From a virus, in IMG/VR virus record IMGVR_UViG_3300032315_000413, positions 1 to 60,027 of that record: a DNA stretch of 60,027 nucleotides, one strand, 5' to 3'. Under the pieces are notes generated by a model, which saw only the letters and a program-made list of their open reading frames with translations, had not been told where the DNA came from and ran no database searches. Positions 23,311 through 29,816 of the stretch are shown here, piece by piece. Both the position numbers and the translations under genes were made by a program. How positions within the stretch are numbered: position 1 is the stretch's first letter; each line of letters starts with the position of its first letter.

Positions 23311-23932
23311 GTGGGGCCGCACGTGGACCGAGGCAGATATTGAGCTGATCACCAAGCTCTGGAACGAAGGCGTTTCGGCTGGGCAGATCGCCAAGCAACT
23401 TGGCGATGGGCGCACAAAAAACAGCGTGCTGGGCAAGATTACGCGCATGCGCCGCGACGGTGCGCTGATCGAATCTAGGCCCGTGATCGTCGGAACTCCA
23501 ATGGTAAAGGCCGCAGCCGCCAAGAAGCAACGCTCCAAAGAGCTTTACGAAAAGATTGCCGGAGCCTACCAATCGGGCATCATCGACGTCGATCTTCTCA
23601 GCACGCGGTACGGTCTCTCGCGCCTGCGGATCGTAGGCCTGCTCAACGCGCGCGGTATCAAGATCGGCTATCTGACCAAGCGCGCGGAGTTTATCCAGAA
23701 GGCGGCAGAGGAGCGCAAGAAACTGCCCGCCGATCGTTTCATCCACGCCGTCGATGAGGCTGATCTGGTCAAGGGCGTCGGCGGATCTAGGCAGCATTGC
23801 CAGTTTATTCCCGGCCCCCCGAAGGGTGCCGACACACTCTACTGCGGCAAGCCCACCAGCCATATCTACTGCCTGCAGCACACCGTGCTGTGCTACGCCA
23901 AGCCTCAAGAGCATAAGGGAGATCAACGATGA
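23300..23932 (+). CDS. GcrA-like cell-cycle regulator
   Basis: 210 residues. The N-terminal domain TWTEADIELITKLWNEGVSA, then GQIAKQLGDGRTKNSVLGKI and TRMRRDG, is the DNA-binding domain of GcrA, which in Caulobacter binds sigma-70 and promoters with methylated GANTC. The C-terminal CQFIPGPPKG...YCGKP...YCLQH matches the GcrA sigma-binding C terminus. A middle segment (LLSTRYGLSRLRIVGLLNAR) adds another HTH-like unit, making it longer than typical GcrA (about 170). It could redirect host transcription according to methylation; this is inference. Confidence 0.8.
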   Translation: MVTEWGRTWTEADIELITKLWNEGVSAGQIAKQLGDGRTKNSVLGKITRMRRDGALIESRPVIVGTPMVKAAAAKKQRSKELYEKIAGAYQSGIIDVDLLSTRYGLSRLRIVGLLNARGIKIGYLTKRAEFIQKAAEERKKLPADRFIHAVDEADLVKGVGGSRQHCQFIPGPPKGADTLYCGKPTSHIYCLQHTVLCYAKPQEHKGDQR

Positions 23933-24150
23933 CCGAAGAAGAGGCCAAAACTAAGTGGTGTCCGCAGCGTCCGCGCACTTCTGGGGAGATGGGAGTCGAA
24001 TCAAATGACGCAGGACAGAACCGAAACTTATTTTTTCTGTGCGTGGCGTCCAATTGCATGGCGTGGCGCACGCTTGCAACTGAAACAGACGGGTTCAACC
24101 GTCCGCTTGGCCCCACACAAGGCTACTGCGGCTTGGCAGGTGCGCCATGA
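23929..24150 (+). CDS. Phage Cys-motif protein (KTKWCP family)
   Basis: 73 residues. EAKTKWCPQRP, then CVASNCMAWR, then GYCGLAG is a recurrent phage family with three Cys clusters, probably metal-binding. The function is not known. ATGA overlaps at both ends. Confidence 0.55.
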   Translation: MTEEEAKTKWCPQRPRTSGEMGVESNDAGQNRNLFFLCVASNCMAWRTLATETDGFNRPLGPTQGYCGLAGAP

Positions 24151-24398
24151 ACACGGTTGAGAAAGTCGCGCGGGCGATCAGCGAGACGCGGGACTTGTGC
24201 TGGGACCAGTACAGCCCTGAGCTAAAGGCGACGTACAAAGCGATGGCCCGCGCCGCAATCGCAGCCATGCGCGAGCCGAGCGAGGCGATGGTGGAGGCGG
24301 CAGGCTGTGCGCCTGTTAAATCTTACGCATGGCAAGATGGCGTCAAGGCAAGTTGGGAAGCTATGCTCGACGCCGCATTAGCGGAGGAGCCAAAATGA
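24147..24398 (+). CDS. Hypothetical phage protein
   Basis: 83 residues with VEKVARAISETRD, ARAAIAAMREPSEAMVEAA and WEAMLDAAL, a widespread small phage family. Unknown function. Confidence 0.55.
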   Translation: MNTVEKVARAISETRDLCWDQYSPELKATYKAMARAAIAAMREPSEAMVEAAGCAPVKSYAWQDGVKASWEAMLDAALAEEPK

Positions 24399-25273
24399 AA
24401 GCCGCATTTATCACGACGTCAACCGACAACTGCAACCCAATCGTGGGGGGCTGGGAGAGCTTCAATGAGACGCCTGCGTGGACGCGATATCAAGAGGGTG
24501 CAAGCGAGCCTGATGACGCTCACTTGCTGCCGTTCGTCAAGGCTGCGGCACCGGATGTTGTGTTTTATATCGGGGCTGCGTACCTACCGGGAAATCCCCG
24601 TATCGAAACTTTGCAATCGATCCGCAAACTTGCCCCGTTCGTCCACATCTGCTTTGACGGAGGAGACAATCCGTGGTGGCCCACGATGGCGGAGTATCGC
24701 GAAGCTGGCTGCTTCTCTCGACAAGTCAATATTGACGGGGCGAATTGCCCCACCGCAGATCTTACGACGCTAGTCCCTGTAGACCCGCGCCCGTATGCAG
24801 GTGATTACACCAAGCGCCGCAAGGCCGGATTCGCAGGCTTTACTGCCAACACCTACAGAGGCTCAATTATCAACCCGTTGGTGCAACACGGTCTAGTTGA
24901 ATTACGCCACCGCAAGACAGGGTACAAGAACAACGACTACGATGATTTTGCCAAGTGGCTCTGCGAGACGGGCATCACGGTCAACACGGCAGTGACCGGC
25001 ACCGAGTGGCGGCGACATGTCAAAGGGCGCGTGATCGAGGCAGGCCTCGCCAAGTGCTGCCTGCTGGAAGACGATCAATCGCCGACCAAGAACTGGTTCA
25101 CGCCGATGGTGGACTACATCCCGTTCGGCACGCCGGAAGAAGCCGCCTACATCATCAAGCACATGCCCGAGCAGCAGGCGCGGACGATCGGCGAGAGCCT
25201 GCACGCCAAGATCCACGAGCAGTATTCCGCCAAGACGATCTACGAGGCTATGCTGAAGGAGCTGCCGCGATGA
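24395..25273 (+). CDS. Glycosyltransferase (GT-B, group 1-like C terminus)
   Basis: 292 residues. The C-terminal half RVIEAGLAKCCLLEDDQSPT...YIPFGTPEEAAYII...KIHEQYSAKTIYEAML follows the group 1 glycosyltransferase pattern (nucleotide-sugar site with E and a FxxxEEAxxxI segment). The N-terminal half has FITTSTDNCNPIV and GAAYLPGNP. Located among early genes, it could glycosylate DNA bases or host targets; no base-modification partner was recognised. Confidence 0.7.
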   Translation: MKAAFITTSTDNCNPIVGGWESFNETPAWTRYQEGASEPDDAHLLPFVKAAAPDVVFYIGAAYLPGNPRIETLQSIRKLAPFVHICFDGGDNPWWPTMAEYREAGCFSRQVNIDGANCPTADLTTLVPVDPRPYAGDYTKRRKAGFAGFTANTYRGSIINPLVQHGLVELRHRKTGYKNNDYDDFAKWLCETGITVNTAVTGTEWRRHVKGRVIEAGLAKCCLLEDDQSPTKNWFTPMVDYIPFGTPEEAAYIIKHMPEQQARTIGESLHAKIHEQYSAKTIYEAMLKELPR

Positions 25274-25488
25274 CCATGCCCGACGATCCCCTGAGCATGA
25301 AGCACTTGGAAAAGACGCTTGTTTCTGTTTCTGCTTATGCAAGCATGTCGCGCGATCGTCTCCGCGCGCACAACGAAGTATGCATGAGCCTGCGGACCAA
25401 TTTGTACAGCAAGAACGACCTTACCCCGCGCCAGATCGAGTGGTGCAGGGCGTGGATTCCCGCGTTTAATCCGAAGGTGACGCCGTGA
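25270..25488 (+). CDS. Hypothetical protein
   Basis: 72 residues (MTMPDDPLSMKHLEKTL...). Helical, ATGA overlap. No family recognised. Confidence 0.5.
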   Translation: MTMPDDPLSMKHLEKTLVSVSAYASMSRDRLRAHNEVCMSLRTNLYSKNDLTPRQIEWCRAWIPAFNPKVTP

Positions 25489-25697
25489 CTGACAAACCTT
25501 TCAACATTGACGAACTTGCGCGCGAGGGGTCCGTTTGGCGCGACGTCCTTGTTACAGAGGACTTGCCCGATATTGCGCTTGCGCGTTTTGGCGCAAATCA
25601 CTTTATGAAGAACCGCGTCGAGCTGAAGGGCAAGATATACCGGCGCACCTACGACGAGCGCGGCATTCTTACGGGGCGCGTAAAGGAGGAGACATGA
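25485..25697 (+). CDS. Hypothetical protein (GTG start)
   Basis: 70 residues, GTGA overlap. Strand-rich with VELKGKIYRRTYDERG. Unknown. Confidence 0.5.
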   Translation: MTDKPFNIDELAREGSVWRDVLVTEDLPDIALARFGANHFMKNRVELKGKIYRRTYDERGILTGRVKEET

Positions 25698-25930
25698 GCG
25701 ACGACGAAGAAGGCATGGTTCATCGCGTTCCACTGTACGTCGTATGCCGTCAGTGCCGACATATTTACGACATGGCGCACGACATGTGCCCTCAGTGCAG
25801 CGAGCTTGTTGGCGATCAAGAAGGATTCTTCGACCGCGTCATCGCCGAAGCCTACGCAGTCGGGCAGTGGCTGCGCGATGGTTACAGCTTGATCGACGTC
25901 CGCGACCCGTACTTCAATCCGAGGAGATAG
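25694..25930 (+). CDS. Zinc-ribbon protein
   Basis: 78 residues. CRQC (about 18-21) and CPQC (about 32-35) form a zinc ribbon, followed by a helical tail with IAEAYAVGQWLRDGY. ATGA overlap. Might contact nucleic acids or protein; unknown. Confidence 0.55.
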   Translation: MSDDEEGMVHRVPLYVVCRQCRHIYDMAHDMCPQCSELVGDQEGFFDRVIAEAYAVGQWLRDGYSLIDVRDPYFNPRR

Positions 25931-25934
25931 GGCG

Positions 25935-26054
25935 ATGACATTCCGCACATTCCTTCTTTCTACCGTCCACCGCCAGCCGCTAGAGATCGTCGAGTTCGAG
26001 CGCATCATGCGGATCAAGCTGGCGCGTGCGAAACAGAAGGAGGAAAACAAATGA
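25935..26054 (+). CDS. 39-residue basic peptide
   Basis: MTFRTFLLSTVHRQPLEIVE followed by FERIMRIKLARAKQKEENK. GAGGAGATAGGGCG contains GGAG before ATG 25935. Basic helical end. Unknown. Confidence 0.45.
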   Translation: MTFRTFLLSTVHRQPLEIVEFERIMRIKLARAKQKEENK

Positions 26055-26239
26055 AAGATCAAAAATGGGACGGGTTCTACCCGATCAGGCACAAGATAAC
26101 GCAAAATGAAAAAGTTTTTTCTTTTCCTGCTTGCGGCTTATCGGACGCTATTGTCTCTGTCGGTGGAGAGAAAATAACGATTACCATCGGTATCCCGAAC
26201 AGCGATTTGACTGCCAAACTGACCGTGACGGAGGATTAG
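26051..26239 (+). CDS. Hypothetical protein
   Basis: 62 residues, strand-rich end (EKITITIGIP...). GGAGG is 8 bases upstream; ATGA overlap. Unknown. Confidence 0.5.
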   Translation: MKDQKWDGFYPIRHKITQNEKVFSFPACGLSDAIVSVGGEKITITIGIPNSDLTAKLTVTED

Positions 26240-26536
26240 ATGATCCAACCATCAAGACGCGGTTTCCTCGGTCTGATCGGCGTCGGCCTCGCGGCACCGT
26301 TGATCGTGCGCGCGACCAGCATCATGCCGGTGAAGGCGATGCCGGTTGCGCCAAACTTAGTTGTATTTCCAGAACATTGCTTCTCAAACTCAACCGTGAC
26401 CTATTACACAGTAGTTGGCCGCGACGAGTATGGGAACTTTAGGTCAGAGACTTTTCTGCTGGGACCAAACGAAGAAAAGCACGTTGTCTCTAAGACTCTT
26501 GCGCTTAGTGACGGATGTTTGACGGTAAACTTTTAG
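26240..26536 (+). CDS. Secreted protein with Tat-type signal
   Basis: 98 residues starting directly after the previous stop. SRRGFLGLIGVGLAAPLIVRA (5-25) is a twin-arginine signal peptide; the mature part is strand-rich with two Cys. It is the last + gene. Such RRxFL starts occur in small phage proteins, but it is odd for a short protein without obvious cofactor. Might act in the periplasm or at lysis. Stop overlaps that of the convergent holin gene. Confidence 0.6.
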   Translation: MIQPSRRGFLGLIGVGLAAPLIVRATSIMPVKAMPVAPNLVVFPEHCFSNSTVTYYTVVGRDEYGNFRSETFLLGPNEEKHVVSKTLALSDGCLTVNF

Positions 26537-27117
26537 CTTTTCCCACTAGCCTTCTTGGCGATCTCGCCTAGTGCATTGCTGGTCGCCTGCGCGTTGGCGC
26601 GGGCGCTTACGCTGCTGCCGAAGAAGAAACCGTAGACCTGCTCGGCCTTGGAGTTGACGAAGCCTGCCAGCATGCCAACGGCGTTAGCGATCGCGATGAC
26701 CAACTCAGGGTTCTTGATCTGCACGCCCTGCGTCATGAGGGCGTAGTAGCCCCAGAGCATCGTGCCATTGATCACAAAGAACGCGGCCACGGTGATGTAG
26801 GCGAGGTTGCTGGAGACGTTCTGACCCCCGTTGCGGAAGAGCTGCCGCGCGTCCTGAACGTCGCCCAGCTCCGCCAGCCGCTCTTGGTGCGCGCGGTCGG
26901 CTTCCTTGTCGCGGACGTCGAGCAGCTTCTCCTTGAAGCGCAGGGCCAGCGTCGGATCTTTGGCGATGGCCGTCTCGACGGCGTCCTTGTCGTCGGTGCC
27001 GAAGACGCTCGTGGCGACCTCGGTCACGGTCTTAGCGACGGCCTCGCCGTTCTTCCCGAAGATCGCCCCAGCCAAGCCGGGGAGCAACTGCAACGCAAGC
27101 GGAATCAGGGGTAACAT
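26533..27117 (-). CDS. Holin (3TM family)
   Basis: 194 residues. An N-terminal hydrophobic stretch LPLIPLALQLLPGLAGAIFG, a charged middle with RAHQERLAELGD, then two membrane segments, TVAAFFVINGTMLWGYYALM and VIAIANAVGMLAGFV, then YGFFFGSS, the conserved end of 3TM holins. ATG 27117 has GGAGG six bases upstream. It follows the endolysin gene by one base, the expected lysis cassette order; here the holin is the last late gene. Confidence 0.75.
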   Translation of the reverse strand: MLPLIPLALQLLPGLAGAIFGKNGEAVAKTVTEVATSVFGTDDKDAVETAIAKDPTLALRFKEKLLDVRDKEADRAHQERLAELGDVQDARQLFRNGGQNVSSNLAYITVAAFFVINGTMLWGYYALMTQGVQIKNPELVIAIANAVGMLAGFVNSKAEQVYGFFFGSSVSARANAQATSNALGEIAKKASGKS

Positions 27118-27118
27118 C

Positions 27119-27574
27119 TCAAGCCTCCAAAGCCATGGTGACACCCTCAAAGATATCGCGGTCTTGGAACCACGGCGTGCCTTCCGGCCTGCGACCGTTC
27201 TCCTTGATCGAGATTGCCTTCGCGAGCATGAAAAGAGTGTGATTGTCGAACGGCAGGTCTTGGTCGGCGCCGAAGCCTGCCATGACCGACACGAACCGGA
27301 TATATGCTTCGGTATCGTTCTCGTTGGGTGGCGCCCAGCGGCTGATGATGCCGCGAATCGTCTTGATGCCGTGCTTTTTGCGATAGTTCAAGATGATCTT
27401 GACGAGCGCGCGGAAGCCGTATGCCGCCGAGATGAACGTGTCGAACTCAGGATCAACGCCAAGCCCACGCGGCGCGAGGCCTTTCCAATCTTGGCCTTTG
27501 CGTATGTTCCCCGGATTTTGATTCCTAAGTCCGCGCGGTCCTGCTGCGCGTCCGACTGCCACTGATGCACTCAT
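27119..27574 (-). CDS. Endolysin-like peptidoglycan hydrolase
   Basis: 151 residues. GLRNQNPGNIRKGQDWKGLA, then DTFISAAYGFRALVKII and GIISRWAPPNENDTEAYIRF form a well-known phage lysozyme-like fold (lytic transglycosylase-type, as in structural protein P5-like/endolysin families). The likely catalytic Glu lies in the TEAYI region or early NIRKG loop; not assigned. No signal peptide, consistent with holin dependence. Confidence 0.75.
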   Translation of the reverse strand: MSASVAVGRAAGPRGLRNQNPGNIRKGQDWKGLAPRGLGVDPEFDTFISAAYGFRALVKIILNYRKKHGIKTIRGIISRWAPPNENDTEAYIRFVSVMAGFGADQDLPFDNHTLFMLAKAISIKENGRRPEGTPWFQDRDIFEGVTMALEA

Positions 27575-27584
27575 AACTGCCTCC

Positions 27585-27782
27585 TTACAGTTCGTCCGAG
27601 ATAGACTTGTTCAAACAGATCGCCATTAGCGCCAGCTCCGTAATGTCTGCCGACCACTGCGCGTAGGTGTGGCCGTCCTTCTGGATGACGACGATCGCGA
27701 AGCTCTCGATCGCGTCAGCTTTCTTCTGAACTTCTTCAAGGACGTCGGCGGGTGTGCGACGAAGATTGACGACTTTTGGCAT
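27585..27782 (-). CDS. Hypothetical phage protein
   Basis: 65 residues. MPKVVNLRRTPADVLEEVQK then IVVIQKDGHTYAQWSADI, a small phage family with unknown function. TAATG overlap with the upstream gene. Confidence 0.55.
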   Translation of the reverse strand: MPKVVNLRRTPADVLEEVQKKADAIESFAIVVIQKDGHTYAQWSADITELALMAICLNKSISDEL

Positions 27783-28120
27783 TAAAAGTACCTCTTGCTA
27801 TCGAAGCCATGAACGTCGCAGATGCGCTTGGCGCAACGCTGAAACTCAGGCCCGTGGTGCGCCTTCACGCCGCGCCGGTCCAAGTAGACATGGATCATCT
27901 CGTGGGCCATCGTGCTGAGAAGGCTATGCGTGTGCGCCGAACACTTCTCAGAGATGCCGATCTCGCTCCCAGCGCAGTAGCCTGCATCCGTCATCGATTT
28001 AGTGACCTTGAACTTGATGTCGTGGGCAGGCGGCAGCTTCCAGCGGTTGAAGGGCGGCGTCGAACGCAAGTAGGTGTACGCAGCGGCAATTATCTCAGGC
28101 GTCAAGTGCAAGCCAGCCAC
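27782..28120 (-). CDS. SprT-like zinc metallopeptidase
   Basis: 112 residues, GTG start. HEMIHVYLDRRG carries HExxH, with a third His in HGPEF, characteristic of SprT/WSS1-like proteases. These usually cleave DNA-protein crosslinks or process protein. No zinc ribbon follows. Odd place, in the lysis group. Confidence 0.75.
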   Translation of the reverse strand: MAGLHLTPEIIAAAYTYLRSTPPFNRWKLPPAHDIKFKVTKSMTDAGYCAGSEIGISEKCSAHTHSLLSTMAHEMIHVYLDRRGVKAHHGPEFQRCAKRICDVHGFDSKRYF

Positions 28121-28122
28121 GG

Positions 28123-29250
28123 CTAGAGGCCCGCACGCTTACGCTTGAAGGTCAGGAACTCCGCACCCTCTTCGATGTCGTGGATGACCGTCACGAGGCG
28201 CGGGTCGTCGTCGGCGTATTGCGGGTCGATGATCGTCACGACGGCGGGGGTGATATTTTGGTTTGGCAAACCCAGCTCTTTGCCGTAGCGGTCGTGGATC
28301 TTGTAACCGGCGACGCGGATCGCGTGGCTAATGAGGCCGTTGGCGGGGTCTTTGAGGATCTGGTAGCCGCTCGTGTGCTTGTGGCCGCAGGTCAAAATAT
28401 GATCGCGCCAGCCCATCTGGATAGCCTTCGCAGGACCGTGCGCCGTGTTCCACTGGCTATGTCCGGCGAAGTCGTGGCGGGCGTTGACGCGCACCTCTTT
28501 GCCGTTCAGGAATTGCAGGCCAAGCCTTGCGCCCCATCCTTCGTACTGCACGCCTGCGTGCTTGCTAATCCAATCGAGCGGGTCACCGGCACCGGACCAG
28601 AGGTCGTGGTTGCCGCCGATCAGATAGAGCCACGGTATCTCTTTGACCATCCACTCCGTCAACGTCCAAGCCTCTTTGGCGCTCGTGGACTGCTCGGCGT
28701 AGAGACGCGCGAGGCGACCAACCCAGTTATTCTGCAAGTCGCCGACATTTCCGCCCATCATGCCGGGGGTGTTCTTGACGGTTTTCAAATGCCGCTCAAG
28801 GGCGACGATGTCTGTGCCGGGATCGTCAACGTGCGGGTCGCCAAAGTGGACGATGCCGACCGGACCCGCGATTTTGACTTTGACGTTGATCAGCCTGCGC
28901 GCCGTCTCGGCCTTGGACTTGCGCGCCCACTCGAGCTTGCGTCGCTCGATCAGTTCCCCGATGGGTGCCTCGGCAGAAGGCAGCGGCTCGCTGGAGAAGA
29001 CCGCGTTAAATTGCGTGTGACGCCCCGTGCTGGCGGCATGCTCAAGGACACAAAGTGCCGCCTTGGGCAGCTCGCCTTTGGGCATCATGCCGCGTATGAC
29101 AGCCTGCCCAAGGCGGCGAGAGAAGGTTGGCGTTGAGACACCTTGATCGGCTGCTGCCGCCTTCAAATTGCTTCCGGTTGCGCGGTACGACTTGACGGCG
29201 GCGGCGACGACCTCATCTGAGGTCTTGTGATAAGTTCGAGCGCGAGGCAT
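28123..29250 (-). CDS. Metallophosphoesterase with N-terminal HTH-like segment
   Basis: 375 residues. FGDPHVDDPGTD, GGNVGDLQNN, GGNHDLW and CGHKHTSG are the metal-binding motifs of calcineurin-type phosphoesterases (a D-x-H, GD, GNHD, GH...H order). Residues 1-60 resemble a helix-turn-helix (SNLKAAAADQGVSTPTFSRR). ATG 29250 overlaps the previous stop (TGATG). It may act on nucleotides, DNA or phosphoproteins; substrate unknown. Confidence 0.75.
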   Translation of the reverse strand: MPRARTYHKTSDEVVAAAVKSYRATGSNLKAAAADQGVSTPTFSRRLGQAVIRGMMPKGELPKAALCVLEHAASTGRHTQFNAVFSSEPLPSAEAPIGELIERRKLEWARKSKAETARRLINVKVKIAGPVGIVHFGDPHVDDPGTDIVALERHLKTVKNTPGMMGGNVGDLQNNWVGRLARLYAEQSTSAKEAWTLTEWMVKEIPWLYLIGGNHDLWSGAGDPLDWISKHAGVQYEGWGARLGLQFLNGKEVRVNARHDFAGHSQWNTAHGPAKAIQMGWRDHILTCGHKHTSGYQILKDPANGLISHAIRVAGYKIHDRYGKELGLPNQNITPAVVTIIDPQYADDDPRLVTVIHDIEEGAEFLTFKRKRAGL

Positions 29251-29540
29251 CAACTTCTCCCAGATGGCGTGACGCGGAATAGTGTGCCGCGATTCAACGT
29301 GCAGGCGAGTGCGCTGTTTGTAGGAAAGAAGGCTACAAGCCACTCTTGGGTCTGCGGCTGGTAGAGGATGACGTTTTTGTCGCCGTCATTGTCGATCCCC
29401 GTGGCGACAAAATCATACCCGCTTTCGGTTACGATTTTAATAAATAAACCCAGAGGTATGCAGCCGGAGCGGATGTTTTCGGGCGATGCCTCGGCGGGCG
29501 CAGATAGCAAAAGGCTGGCTAATGCTACCGTGGCCCACAT
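29250..29540 (-). CDS. Secreted small protein
   Basis: 96 residues with a Sec signal: MWATVALASLLLSAPAEAS, probable cleavage after EAS. Two Cys in the mature part (GCIPLGL and ACTLNRG) suggest a disulphide; the strand-rich mature domain matches a small periplasmic phage family of unknown function. AGGAG site. In the lysis group it could act on the envelope. Confidence 0.6.
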   Translation of the reverse strand: MWATVALASLLLSAPAEASPENIRSGCIPLGLFIKIVTESGYDFVATGIDNDGDKNVILYQPQTQEWLVAFFPTNSALACTLNRGTLFRVTPSGRS

Positions 29541-29549
29541 GGCGATCTC

Positions 29550-29813
29550 CTATTTTCCAAGTATCCAGTGAACGACAGCCGCAAAACCGCCGCCGACGGT
29601 GACGATCAAGCCACCGATCTTGACGCTCGCCCACCAAGCCCCCTGCCCCATGTTGGCGGCAGTGACGAGCCGGTTTAGCTTCTCGTCTATTCCGTCGAGG
29701 CGCTTCTCGATCCGCCCCTCACTTTCCTCAAGGCGCTTCTCAAGGGCGGCGACCTCGGCCTGAAGGCGTCCGATGTCACGTTCGTTATTTGGCATCCGGC
29801 GGTCTTCGACCAT
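29550..29813 (-). CDS. Coiled-coil membrane protein (XhlA/holin-like)
   Basis: 87 residues. RLQAEVAALEKRLEESEGRI and KRLDGIDEKLNRL form a coiled coil followed by a single membrane helix with GGLIVTVGGGFAAVVHWILG. XhlA-type and spanin-like lysis proteins have this plan. Adjacent lysis genes support that role. Start at 29813; M at 29795 is an alternative. Confidence 0.6.
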   Translation of the reverse strand: MVEDRRMPNNERDIGRLQAEVAALEKRLEESEGRIEKRLDGIDEKLNRLVTAANMGQGAWWASVKIGGLIVTVGGGFAAVVHWILGK

Positions 29814-29816
29814 GTT

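Noticed and set aside
26500-26560. Bidirectional terminator between convergent blocks
   Set aside because: No stem-loop with T-run is visible; stops of both blocks simply overlap.
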